Source: Lentzea xinjiangensis (GTDB taxonomy: Bacteria; Actinomycetota; Actinomycetes; Mycobacteriales; Pseudonocardiaceae). Taken from it: a stretch of 64,000 nt of DNA. Each line of letters starts with the position of its first letter. Within the stretch, counting starts at the first letter, position 1. A program made the translations under genes and the position numbers. The notes under the pieces were generated by a model that saw nothing but the letters and a program-made list of their open reading frames with translations, was not told the DNA's origin and did no database searches. Shown here piece by piece: positions 36,653 through 44,946 of this stretch. The DNA lies in assembly GCF_900110955.1 (NCBI RefSeq), contig NZ_FOFR01000005.1, forward strand, positions 310,001 through 374,000, in the 5' to 3' direction.

Positions 36653-36681
36653 CGCCCGTGATCACGTGTCACGGGCGTTTT
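36653..36681 (+). terminator. hairpin with T tract in the cspA leader
   Basis: CGCCCGTGA (36653-36661) and TCACGGGCG (36669-36677) form a 9-bp stem with a 7-nt loop, followed directly by TTTT. This is a textbook intrinsic terminator, about 80 bp before the cold shock start codon. It either ends the MerR transcript or acts as a temperature-sensitive attenuator in the cspA 5' leader. Confidence 0.7.
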
Positions 36682-36762
36682 GCTGTTCAACGCCTTCGTG
36701 GCCATGACCGATCACCTTTGGCTCCGCATCGTGTGGGTGCCGTTTCATGCTTGGAGTGCAAC

Positions 36763-36966
36763 ATGGCCACCGGAACCGTCAAGTGGTTCAACGCTGAAAA
36801 GGGCTTCGGCTTCATCGAACAGGACGGCGGGGGCGCCGACGTGTTCGTCCACTACTCGAACATCGCCGCCCAGGGCTACCGCGAGCTCCAGGAGGGCCAG
36901 AAGGTCTCCTTCGAGATCACGCAGGGCCAGAAGGGCCCGCAGGCGGACAACGTCGTCCCCTCCTAG
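36763..36966 (+). CDS. cspA: cold shock protein CspA family
   Basis: 67 residues, a complete cold shock domain: [20 protein letters not shown] with RNP1 (KGFGFIE) and RNP2 (VFVHYS). Binds single-stranded RNA and DNA and melts RNA structure. The ATG is preceded by GGAG with 7-nt spacing. A long leader with a terminator-like hairpin precedes it, and a 16-bp terminator follows. Confidence 0.97.
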   Translation: MATGTVKWFNAEKGFGFIEQDGGGADVFVHYSNIAAQGYRELQEGQKVSFEITQGQKGPQADNVVPS

Positions 36967-37011
36967 TCCCCCTGTGAGCCGCTGATCGACCAGCGGCAGG
37001 CGCGGACCACC

Positions 37012-37051
37012 ACCAGAGCCCGGCGGATGTTCTCCTCCGCCGGGCTCTGGT
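37012..37051. terminator. 16-bp hairpin terminator after cspA
   Basis: 37012-37027 pairs perfectly with 37036-37051 around an 8-nt loop. It lies between the convergent cspA and SpoIIE-type phosphatase genes and probably serves both. Confidence 0.85.
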
Positions 37052-37091
37052 CTGCGCAGCCGCCGCGGATGTCCGCGCCGAGGCGCGAGCG

Positions 37092-38303
37092 TCACGCGGT
37101 GTGGCGGATCGCCACCAGCGCGATGTCGTCCGTCGCCGGCCGGTCGCCGACCATCGTGGCCATCACCTGAGCGCACGCCGCCTCGGCACCCGTCGGGGTC
37201 ACGGCCAGGCGCAGTCGCTCCAGCCCGGCGTCGAGGTCTTCCCCCCGGCGTTCCACGAGACCGTCGGTGTAGAGCACGACCAGAGCCCCCGGCGGCACCT
37301 CGACCTCCGTGCTGCGGCGGCCGGCGCTGCCGAGGTCGAAGCCGATGGGCGGGCCGACGGGAGCGGTGGTGAACCGGGCCTGCTCCCCCGGAACGGCGAG
37401 GACCGGCGGCAGGTGCCCGGCCACGGCGAGGCTCATGCGGTGGGTCGTCGTGTCGATGACCGCGTAGGCCACGGTGGCCATCGTCTCGTGTTCGAAGTGG
37501 CTGGCTTTCCGGTCGAGCTTGGCGAGCACCTCGGCGGGATCGGAGTAGTCCAGCGCGTAGGCGCGCAACGCGCTCCTGAGCCGTCCCATCACGACAGCGG
37601 CCTTCAGCCCGCTGCCGGCGACGTCGCCGATCACCACGCCGATGCGCCCGTCCGGCAGCTTGAACACGTCGTACCAGTCGCCGCCGACACCGCTTTCGGC
37701 ACCGGCGACGTAGCGGGCCGCCAGGCCCCAGCCCTCGGTGACGGGCAGCCGTGCGGGCAGCAGGCTCTCCTGCAGCATCGAGGCGGCGGCGCGCTCAAAC
37801 CGCGTCCGGTCGACGTAGACCGCCACCGCGAGGCGATCGGCGATGAGCTGCAACGCCTCCACCTCCTCGTCGGTGAACACGCGCACCGTGGTGCTGCCGA
37901 CGTGCACGACGCCGATCATCTCGCCCTCGGCGATCATCGGCACACCCAGCAGCACCCGCAGGCCGTGCTCCCACAGCAGCGGGTTGACCACGGTGGACTC
38001 GTCGACTCGCTCGATCTGCACCGGTTCCCGGCGCTGCGCCACGCTGCCCGCGAAGCCCTTGCCGACCGGGATGCGCACCCCCTGGAAGACCTCTTCCTCG
38101 AAGCCTGAAGTCGCCCTCGCCACGAGCTGCGTGCCGCCGCGGTCCACCAGCAGGACGGTGGCGGTGTCGACCACCAGCAGCTCACGGGCGCGTTCCAGCA
38201 GGACCTGGAGGAGCTTGTCGAGGTCGAGCTCCTTGAGCGTCCAGTCCGTCACGACGTTGAGCGCCGCCAGACGGATCGACGAGTTCCTGGCCTCGGCAGC
38301 CAT
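37092..38303 (-). CDS. GAF-SpoIIE (PP2C-type) phosphatase
   Basis: 403 residues. A GAF domain (about residues 10-170) is followed by a linker ASMLQESLLPARLP, the standard start of a SpoIIE/RsbU phosphatase. The latter has metal-binding Asp motifs GGDWYDVFKLPDG, GDVAGSGLKAA and LYTDGLVERRGEDLD, then TDDIALVAI. Such proteins dephosphorylate anti-anti-sigma factors in partner-switching control of sigma factors. No anti-sigma gene is adjacent. The ATG at 38303 is preferred because of GGAGG upstream. Confidence 0.93.
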   Translation of the reverse strand: MAAEARNSSIRLAALNVVTDWTLKELDLDKLLQVLLERARELLVVDTATVLLVDRGGTQLVARATSGFEEEVFQGVRIPVGKGFAGSVAQRREPVQIERVDESTVVNPLLWEHGLRVLLGVPMIAEGEMIGVVHVGSTTVRVFTDEEVEALQLIADRLAVAVYVDRTRFERAAASMLQESLLPARLPVTEGWGLAARYVAGAESGVGGDWYDVFKLPDGRIGVVIGDVAGSGLKAAVVMGRLRSALRAYALDYSDPAEVLAKLDRKASHFEHETMATVAYAVIDTTTHRMSLAVAGHLPPVLAVPGEQARFTTAPVGPPIGFDLGSAGRRSTEVEVPPGALVVLYTDGLVERRGEDLDAGLERLRLAVTPTGAEAACAQVMATMVGDRPATDDIALVAIRHTA

Positions 38304-38456
38304 TCCGCCTCCGTCCTCCACGTCGTGTGCGCCATGACATTACGTGGTACCCCTGTCAGCTTCCCAACAGCGGTGATCCGGCTCTTCGATCGGGGCCGGA
38401 GCCGTGCCGCGACCCCCGGTCGCCCGTCGGGGAAAGCCCTTGCCGGGACAGGCCGT

Positions 38457-38503
38457 TTGACAGCGTTGGCTAATGGCATTAGCTTTTAGCTAACGAGGTT
38501 AGC
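38457..38503 (+). promoter_or_regulatory. sigma-70-type promoter with twin palindromic operators
   Basis: A perfect -35 TTGACA (38457-38462) and a -10 TAGCTT (38480-38485) are 17 bp apart. Two 15-bp palindromes of the form GCTAAY-N3-RTTAGC overlie the promoter: 38469-38483 (between the boxes, reaching into the -10) and 38489-38503 (around the expected start of transcription). Their centres are exactly 20 bp apart, about two helical turns. The arrangement is that of a tightly repressed gene; no repressor gene is adjacent. Confidence 0.8.
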
Positions 38504-38522
38504 CACTGTTCCGGAGGACCGC

Positions 38523-39359
38523 ATGACCGAGCACATGACCATCAACGGCAAGACGATCGCCTACGACCTCATCGGACAGGGGCCTCTCGTCGTCCTGGCG
38601 CACGGCATCGGCGACAGCCGGCACTCCTACCGCTCCATCGCCCCCGCCCTGGCCCAGCGGGGCTACCGGGTGGCGAACGTCGACATCCGCGGCTGCGGAG
38701 ACTCCAGCCTCGGCTGGGACGGCTACACCCGCACCGACATCGCGGGCGACCTGGTCGCCCTCGTGCGCCGCCTCGGCGGGCCTGCCGTGATCATCGGCCA
38801 CTCGATCAGCGGCGGCGCCGCCACCATCGCGGCCGCCACGGCGCCGGACCTCGTCACCGGTCTCATCGAGCTGGCGCCGTTCACCCGCGCGCAGTCGCTC
38901 GACCTCCGAGGGCTCCTCGAGGTGAAGCGCTTCCGCGCCGGCTACTTCCAGCTTGCGCAGGTCGTCTTCCGGGGACGGGTGGAGAACTGGAAGAAGTACC
39001 TGGACGTGGCCGTGCCGGCCAAGCCGGTCGGCTGGGACGGCGCGCTCGCCCGCATCGAGTCCAAGCTGCGCGAGCCGGGACGGCTGGAGGCCCTGCGGGC
39101 CATGGGCAAGAGCGGCGCCGGCGACGCGGGCGCGCAGCTAGCTCACGTCAAGTGCCCCGTCCTCGTCGTCGAGGGCAGCGCCGACCCCGACTGGGCCGAC
39201 CCGCGCGCCGAAGGCGAGAAGATCATCGCCGACCTGCCGCGGGGCCTGGGCGAGCTCGCGGTCATCGAAGGCGCCGGCCACTACCCGCACGTCCAGACGC
39301 CGGACGAGGTCCTCGCGCTCGCACTCCCGTTCCTGGAGAGGACGCTGCCCCGCGCCTAG
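38523..39359 (+). CDS. alpha/beta hydrolase
   Basis: 278 residues. Oxyanion strand VVLAHGIGDSRHSY, nucleophile elbow IIGHSISGGAAT, and the late His in IEGAGHYPHVQ complete a classical catalytic triad; the acid is probably in VEGSADPDW. Start ATG with CCGGAGGA upstream. It is driven by an unusually clear promoter with twin palindromes, and its stop codon shares the palindrome CTAG with the convergent EVE-like gene. Substrate unknown. Confidence 0.92.
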   Translation: MTEHMTINGKTIAYDLIGQGPLVVLAHGIGDSRHSYRSIAPALAQRGYRVANVDIRGCGDSSLGWDGYTRTDIAGDLVALVRRLGGPAVIIGHSISGGAATIAAATAPDLVTGLIELAPFTRAQSLDLRGLLEVKRFRAGYFQLAQVVFRGRVENWKKYLDVAVPAKPVGWDGALARIESKLREPGRLEALRAMGKSGAGDAGAQLAHVKCPVLVVEGSADPDWADPRAEGEKIIADLPRGLGELAVIEGAGHYPHVQTPDEVLALALPFLERTLPRA

Positions 39360-39874
39360 CCCGGCCGCCTCTCCGCGGCGGTGAGCGCCAGGACGGCGGC
39401 GGACTTCGCCGGGTCGAGGAAGCGCAGCCCCATGAAGTTGTCCCCGGTGGTGAACCCCGGCAACGCCCAGATCTCCTCGTAGGGGATGCGGGCGGGCCAG
39501 TACCCCCGCAGGCTGTAGACGTTGCTCCACAAGCACTTGCCCGGTTCGGGTGCCCACAGGCGCCGGGCGAACGCTGGCGCGCGGAAGCTGTGTCCCACCT
39601 CGCCGATCGCCAGGACGTGCTTGCGCCCGGTGAGCAGCACGACGTCACCGGTGGCCACGGTGTCCATCCGCCGGTCGTGCTTGGCCGTGGCACCCCAGAA
39701 CCGCGCCCGCCCGTCCGGGTGCAGCGCGTCCAGCCGCTCGAGATCCGCCGGATCCAGCAGGCCGGCGTAGCCGGCGGCCCGGAACGACACCGCGTGGTCC
39801 AGGGTGGTCGCCCCGTACCTGCGGGCCTCCGGGGTGCCGTAGGAGGGTTGGATGAAGACCTGCGCCACGGCCAC
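39356..39874 (-). CDS. EVE/PUA-like domain protein (putative modified-base reader)
   Basis: 172 residues. The pattern ARFWGATAKHDRRMDTVATGDVVLLTGRKHVLAIGEVGH with SNVYSLRGYWPARIPYEEIW and GDNFMGLRFLD resembles EVE/YTH-like domains, in which an FWG strand and an aromatic cage bind a modified nucleotide. Such domains occur with type IV restriction systems, but no nuclease is next to this one. Start taken at GTG 39874; the start is uncertain (GTG 39868 also in frame). It ends on the same CTAG as the convergent hydrolase. Confidence 0.5.
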   Translation of the reverse strand: MAVAQVFIQPSYGTPEARRYGATTLDHAVSFRAAGYAGLLDPADLERLDALHPDGRARFWGATAKHDRRMDTVATGDVVLLTGRKHVLAIGEVGHSFRAPAFARRLWAPEPGKCLWSNVYSLRGYWPARIPYEEIWALPGFTTGDNFMGLRFLDPAKSAAVLALTAAERRPG

Positions 39875-39905
39875 AACATACCCACGGCAGGGCTCGGGCG
39901 GCTCG

Positions 39906-39935
39906 GCTCGTACTGGATCTGCTCGTACTGGATCG
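39906..39935 (+). repeat. 15-bp tandem duplication
   Basis: GCTCGTACTGGATC occurs twice in register with a 15-bp period, differing only in the last base of the unit. It lies between the EVE-like start and the MgtC stop. Its period equals that of the larger repeat near 7.6 kb, but the sequence is different. Confidence 0.8.
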
Positions 39936-39948
39936 ACTGGGGCGCCGC

Positions 39949-40671
39949 TCAGTCGTCCTCGTCGTCCCACCCCGAGTCGCGGGCGTGCACCCGCCACCGC
40001 ACGCTGGTGATCGACGGTTCCAGCGACAGGCGGCTCACCGCCGACTCCATCTGCTTGTCGTCGCGCTGTTCGGCGGTCAGCGCCGCCCGGACCTCGACCA
40101 GGCCACCGCGGTCGGCGTTCGTGCTCTCCACCGACTGCAGGGCGAAGTCCGTGCGCGAGAGCGCCTGGACCAGCAGCGTGCGCACGTGGGCCTCGGCGTC
40201 GTCCCTGGTCACCGCGAGGAAGGTGTAGGTGACCGGCGTTTCGCCGCCGGTGTCCGGGCGCCGGTCCATGACGCGGCCGAGCGGGCGGAGCACCAGGTGC
40301 ACGGCGACCACCACGACGGTTCCCGCGACGGCTTCGAGGTGCAGACCGGCGCCGGCCAGCGCTCCGACCGCGGCCGAGCACCAGAGCGTGGCGGCGGTGT
40401 TCAGCCCGCGCACGGTGAGGCCTTCGCGGAGGATGACCCCGCCGCCGAGGAAACCGATGCCCGACACGATCTGGGCGGCGACCCTGGTGGGGTCGGCGGT
40501 GTCGCCGGTGAAGCCGTGCGCCGACAGCAGCACGAACAGCGTCGCGCCGGCCGCGACCAGCGCGTTGGTGCGCAGGCCCGCCATGCGGGCGCGGTACTGG
40601 CGCTCGATGCCGATCACCGCACCGAGGCCGACGCCCGTGCCGAGGCGCAGCAGCATTTCCGCAGTGGTCAT
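39949..40671 (-). CDS. MgtC/SapB family membrane protein
   Basis: 240 residues. The N-terminal half has four to five helices with the family motifs GTGVGLGAVIGIERQYRARMAGLRTN and IVSGIGFLGGGVILREG, then RGLNTAATLWCSAAVGALAG. The cytoplasmic C-terminal ACT-like region follows. The family is linked to magnesium stress and, in pathogens, intracellular survival. Start ATG 40671; about 280 bp separate it from the divergent hybrid kinase. Confidence 0.93.
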   Translation of the reverse strand: MTTAEMLLRLGTGVGLGAVIGIERQYRARMAGLRTNALVAAGATLFVLLSAHGFTGDTADPTRVAAQIVSGIGFLGGGVILREGLTVRGLNTAATLWCSAAVGALAGAGLHLEAVAGTVVVVAVHLVLRPLGRVMDRRPDTGGETPVTYTFLAVTRDDAEAHVRTLLVQALSRTDFALQSVESTNADRGGLVEVRAALTAEQRDDKQMESAVSRLSLEPSITSVRWRVHARDSGWDDEDD

Positions 40672-40899
40672 AGTGCGCGTTCCTCGTGTCACGTCGGCCG
40701 GGAACCGGTCCACACTGGAGTATCCGATGTGGACTTCACGGGCAACCAGCCATGCGGATGACGTACCACGAAGGGATGATCGCGTGGCGCGACGACGGGT
40801 CGAGGAGTCACCGGCGGACGGGGACGATCCACGCCGTGGCCCGCGGGACGAGAGGACCACCGGCCGGTCGACGGGGTGTCATCCACCTCACACGGCGCG

Positions 40900-40905
40900 T
40901 ATGAT
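40900..40905 (+). promoter_or_regulatory. -10 promoter element of the hybrid kinase gene
   Basis: TATGAT matches the -10 consensus, about 46 bp before the likely start codon, in an otherwise GC-rich gap. No convincing -35 is seen at 17 bp (TGTCAT only), so an activator may be needed. Confidence 0.45.
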
Positions 40906-40950
40906 CTGACGCTGGCTCCGACCACCCGAGGAGCCAGGTGTGAGGGGTTC

Positions 40951-43900
40951 GTGGCAGACGGCGAGGCAATGCGGCCCACCATCGGCATGATCACCGCGGG
41001 CCCGCTCATCGAGCTCGCGGGCGAGCAGTGGCAGGGCGTCAGCGACGGCGCGGCCGCGGGCGGCTGCGACCTCGTCTGCTTCGTCGGCACCGAGCTGGCG
41101 CACCCGGACCGCCACAAACGGCAGGCCAACGCGGTCTACGACCTCATCGCGCCCGACCGGGTCGACGCGCTCGTCATCTGGACGACGCGGATCAGCCAGC
41201 AGATCGGCGAGACCGCGATGCGCGAGTTCGCCGAACGCTACGCGCCGATCCCCATCGTCAGCGTCGAGGCGCACCTGGCGGCCTGGCCGACGGTGCTGAT
41301 GGACAACCGCGGCGGCATGGACCAGGCGGTCAGCCACCTGGTCGAGGTGCACGGCCACCGGCGGATCGGCTTCGTCCGCGGCCCGCTGGGACACGTCGGC
41401 GCGCAGGACCGCTACCGGGGCTACGTGGACGCGCTCACCCGGCACGGCCTGCCGGTCGACCCGGAGCTCGTGACGGCGCCGGCCCCGTCCTGGGACCCCG
41501 CCGCCGCGGCGGACGCGGTCGCGATGATGCTGGCCGGGTCCGCGCGGCCGCCGGACGCCTTCGCGGCCGCCAACGACGAGTTCGCGCTGGGCGTCGTGAC
41601 AGCGGTGCAGGAGGCGGGCCTGCGCACGCCGGAGGACGTGGCGGTCGTCGGGTACGACAACCACACGTGCATCCGCTCCAACGACCTCGGCTACCAGGCC
41701 TCCACGCTGCCGGCGTCGGGCCGCGTGCGCCGCCGGGTCAACATCGACGCGGGCACGCCCGCGCTGACGACGGTGCGGGCGCCGTTCCACGAGATGGGGC
41801 GCCGGGCCGCCGAGCTCGCGCACGCGTTGGTCCGCGGTGAGCCCGCACCCGCGCTGGAGGTCATTCCCACCGAGCTCGTCGTCCGCCGCTCGTGCGGCTG
41901 CATCCCGTCCGGCAACGGCGTCTCGGCACCCACGCACGGCGAGCTCGCCGTGCCGGAGCACGACACCGCCGAGGCGGTCGCCGCGAACCTGCGCCAGGGG
42001 CTCGGCCCGAAGTCGGCCGTGCTGCCGGACGGCTGGGCCGAACGCCTGATCGGCCTGTTCATCGACGCCGGCCGGCCGGGAGGCAGCGCCGAGGACTTCC
42101 TCGGGTTGTTCGCCGAGCACCTGCGCGACAGCGCACGCGCCGGATGCGCGGCGCAGTCGTGGTGGGCGCCGTTGTTCTACCTGCGCCGGTTCGCGCTCGA
42201 ACGCGGCACCGACGAGGGCGCCATCGAGGACCTGTGGCTGCGGGTGCAGCTCATGGTGTCGGACGTGGTCGAGCGGGAGCGGACGTTCGAGTACCTCCTG
42301 CACGAGCGGCAGGACCAGACCGTGCGCGAGGCCGGCCAGCGGCTGATCGTCTCGCGCGACGTCGCCGAGCTCACCGACGCGCTGGTCGCCGAACTGCCCA
42401 GGATGGGCATCCCCGGCTGCCACGTGATGACGTTCGAGTCGACCCCGGAGCGGTCGCGTCCGCTGATGTCGTACGAGAACGGCGAACTGCGGCCGGAGCG
42501 CACCGGGTTGTCGTTCCCGTCCACCCGGCTCACCCCCCACCGGGTGGACCGGCCGGTGCCCGGCAACTTCGTGGCCGCCGCGCTCTTCGGGCTCGAGGAG
42601 CAGCTCGGGTTCGTGCTGTTCGAGGTGGGCTCGATGCCGGGCTGGGTCTACGAGGCGATCCAGCAGCAGCTCAGCAGTGCGTTGCGCGGCATCAGGATGC
42701 TCGAACGGGAACGGCAGGCCCTCGCCGAGGCCGAGCAGGCACGCCGGTCGCTGGAGCTCGCCCACGCCGATCTGGAGGACCGGGTGCGGGAACGCACCGC
42801 GGCGCTGGTCGAGGAGATCGCCGAACGCGAGCGGCTGGAGGCGCGGCTGCGGCACGCGCAGAAGATGGAGGCGATCGGCCGCCTCACCGGCGGCATCGCC
42901 CACGACTTCAACAACATCCTGACCGTCATCAACGGCAACAGCGAGGCGTTCCTGCGGCGCTGTGCGCCGGACGACCCGCGGCGCCCGGAGATCGAGGACA
43001 TCCGGCACGCCGGCGAGCGCGCGGCGAACCTGACCCACCAGCTGCTCGCGTTCACCCGCCAGCAGGTCCTGAACCCCGAGTGCGTGGACCTCAACGCGAC
43101 GATCACCAAGGTGCACGCCATGCTCACCACCCTGGTCGGCGAGGACGTGGAGCTGACGCTGGACCTGCCGGAGCACGTGGCGCCGGTGTGGGCGGACGCC
43201 GGGCAGCTCGAGCAGATCGTGTTCAACCTGGCCGCGAACGCCCGTGACGCGATGCCCGGCGGTGGCGTGCTCAGCGTCGCGACGGACAACGTGGTCCTCG
43301 ACGCCCGCCACACGGGCCGCATCGTCGGAGTGCACCCCGGCGACTACGTGGTGCTCAGGGTCACGGACACCGGCACGGGCATGGACGAGTCGGTGCAGGC
43401 GCAGGTCTTCGAGCCGTACTTCACGACGAAGCCCGCGGGCAAGGGCACCGGCCTGGGCCTGGCCACGGTGTTCGGCATCGTGCAGCAGAGCGGCGGCCAG
43501 ATCGACCTGACCAGCTCCCCCGGCGCGGGCACGACGGTCTCCGTGTACCTGCCCCGCGCGCGGACCTCGACCGCGCCGCAGTCCCGCACCACCGCGCAGC
43601 CGTCACCGCGCCGCGGCTCGGAGACCATCCTGCTGGTGGAGGACGACCGCCAGGTGCGCGCGGTGACGCGCCGCTTCCTGGAACGGTCCGGGTACGCGGT
43701 CATCGAGGCGCGCCACGGCCTGCAGGCCCTGCAGCTCGTCGACGACCACGACATCGACCTCGTCGTGACCGACGTGGTGATGCCGAAGATGGGCGGACCC
43801 GAGCTCGCGGCCACGTTGCGGCGGACCCGGCCGGACGTGGCCGTGCTGTACGTGTCCGGCTACACGACCGACGAGCAGCTCGACGACACGGCGGTCCTGC

Positions 43901-43968
43901 TCCCCAAGCCGTACGCCGAGGCCGAACTGCTGGACCTGGTCCGCAGGCTGCTCGACCACGCGGGCTGA
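40951..43968 (+). CDS. soluble hybrid histidine kinase with LacI-type sugar-binding sensor
   Basis: 1005 residues. Residues about 8-310 are a LacI/periplasmic-binding-protein fold (GHRRIGFVRGPLGHVGAQDR, FAAANDEFALGV, VAVVGYDNHTC) without the LacI helix-turn-helix, signal peptide or membrane helix. An RRSCGC segment and about 280 residues of helical linker follow. Then comes a coiled coil leading to HisKA with IAHDFNNIL (His about 651), HATPase_c (NLAANARDAMPGGG, GKGTGLGLATV) and a receiver domain (VEDDRQ, phospho-acceptor Asp about 941 in VVTDVVMPKMGG, Lys in LLPKPY). It should sense a cytoplasmic ligand. GTG start chosen; ATG 40969 is possible. Confidence 0.9.
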   Translation: MADGEAMRPTIGMITAGPLIELAGEQWQGVSDGAAAGGCDLVCFVGTELAHPDRHKRQANAVYDLIAPDRVDALVIWTTRISQQIGETAMREFAERYAPIPIVSVEAHLAAWPTVLMDNRGGMDQAVSHLVEVHGHRRIGFVRGPLGHVGAQDRYRGYVDALTRHGLPVDPELVTAPAPSWDPAAAADAVAMMLAGSARPPDAFAAANDEFALGVVTAVQEAGLRTPEDVAVVGYDNHTCIRSNDLGYQASTLPASGRVRRRVNIDAGTPALTTVRAPFHEMGRRAAELAHALVRGEPAPALEVIPTELVVRRSCGCIPSGNGVSAPTHGELAVPEHDTAEAVAANLRQGLGPKSAVLPDGWAERLIGLFIDAGRPGGSAEDFLGLFAEHLRDSARAGCAAQSWWAPLFYLRRFALERGTDEGAIEDLWLRVQLMVSDVVERERTFEYLLHERQDQTVREAGQRLIVSRDVAELTDALVAELPRMGIPGCHVMTFESTPERSRPLMSYENGELRPERTGLSFPSTRLTPHRVDRPVPGNFVAAALFGLEEQLGFVLFEVGSMPGWVYEAIQQQLSSALRGIRMLERERQALAEAEQARRSLELAHADLEDRVRERTAALVEEIAERERLEARLRHAQKMEAIGRLTGGIAHDFNNILTVINGNSEAFLRRCAPDDPRRPEIEDIRHAGERAANLTHQLLAFTRQQVLNPECVDLNATITKVHAMLTTLVGEDVELTLDLPEHVAPVWADAGQLEQIVFNLAANARDAMPGGGVLSVATDNVVLDARHTGRIVGVHPGDYVVLRVTDTGTGMDESVQAQVFEPYFTTKPAGKGTGLGLATVFGIVQQSGGQIDLTSSPGAGTTVSVYLPRARTSTAPQSRTTAQPSPRRGSETILLVEDDRQVRAVTRRFLERSGYAVIEARHGLQALQLVDDHDIDLVVTDVVMPKMGGPELAATLRRTRPDVAVLYVSGYTTDEQLDDTAVLLPKPYAEAELLDLVRRLLDHAG

Positions 43969-43983
43969 GCAACCCGGAGTTCC

Positions 43984-44937
43984 TCAAGCCGCGGAAGGAC
44001 TTCCGACGGCTTTCGCCAGCTCCCCCGCCAGCCGGCGGGTCCGGCTCTGGACCGCGGGGTCGAGGTCGTGGTGCGCGGTGAGGACGATCTCGGTCGCCCC
44101 GGCCTCGGCGTACTGGCGCAGCCCCTTCGCCACGTGCTCCTCGTCGCCGATCAGAGCGAGGTCCACGGGGTTCTCGGTGCCGTTGAGCGCGAGCACGCGC
44201 CGGTAGGACTCGAACTGCGAGTAGAAGGCGAGTCCTTCCGCCATCTTGTCGCGGGCTCGGGCGTCGGTGGTGACCGCGGCCGGGACGAGCGCGACCACCC
44301 GCGGGGCCGGCCGTCCCGCGGCGGCCGCTGCGGCCGTGATGGCGGGGACGACGTGCTCGGCCAGGACTCGGGGACCCGCCAGGTACGGCACGGTGCCGTC
44401 CGCCAGTTCGCCGGCGACCCGCAGTGCCCGCGGAGCCATGGCGGCGACCAGCAGCGGGGTGGGCCGGGCACCGGTGACCCGCGTCGGCAGCACCGAGCGG
44501 GCGGTGATCAGGTCGCCCTCGTGCTCGACCTCCTCACCGCGCAGCAACGGTCCCAGCGCGGTCAGGAACTCGCGCAGCCTGCTCACCGGCCGTTCCCAGG
44601 GCAGGCCGAACGCCTGCTCGACGATCGGTGGCGCACCCAGGGCCACGGCGAGGTGGAACCGGCCGCCGGTGGCCGCCTGCGCGGTCTGCGCCTGGCTCGA
44701 CACCAGCAGCGGGTGACGTCCGAAGATCGGCACCGCCGACACCCCCACGTCGACGCCCGGCACCCGCGTGCCGACGATGCCGGCCAAGCCGATCGCGTCG
44801 TGGTCGAGCCGCTGGCCCAGCCAGATCGAGTCCACGCCGTGGTCCGCGGCCTCGCGGGCTTCGGCCACCGCGGCCTCCACCAGGTTGTCCCCGGCCGAGC
44901 CTGCCAGGGTGACGCCGTAACGGGTTGTGATCGCCAT
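43984..44937 (-). CDS. LLM class F420-dependent oxidoreductase
   Basis: 317 residues. TIM-barrel luciferase-like pattern: DHGVDSIWLGQRLDHDAIGLAG, GVSAVPIFGRHPLLVSSQA, GRFHLAVALGA, and PTPLLVAAMAPRALRVAGELADGTVPYLAG. This matches actinobacterial F420-dependent members, which transfer hydride from reduced F420 to small substrates. It follows the LysR gene by 9 nt on the same strand. Confidence 0.88.
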   Translation of the reverse strand: MAITTRYGVTLAGSAGDNLVEAAVAEAREAADHGVDSIWLGQRLDHDAIGLAGIVGTRVPGVDVGVSAVPIFGRHPLLVSSQAQTAQAATGGRFHLAVALGAPPIVEQAFGLPWERPVSRLREFLTALGPLLRGEEVEHEGDLITARSVLPTRVTGARPTPLLVAAMAPRALRVAGELADGTVPYLAGPRVLAEHVVPAITAAAAAAGRPAPRVVALVPAAVTTDARARDKMAEGLAFYSQFESYRRVLALNGTENPVDLALIGDEEHVAKGLRQYAEAGATEIVLTAHHDLDPAVQSRTRRLAGELAKAVGSPSAA

Positions 44938-44946
44938 GCCGCAATC

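Noticed and set aside
40888..43335. 815-codon open frame antisense to the hybrid kinase
   Set aside because: Arises from high GC; no domain content, while the forward frame holds every kinase motif.
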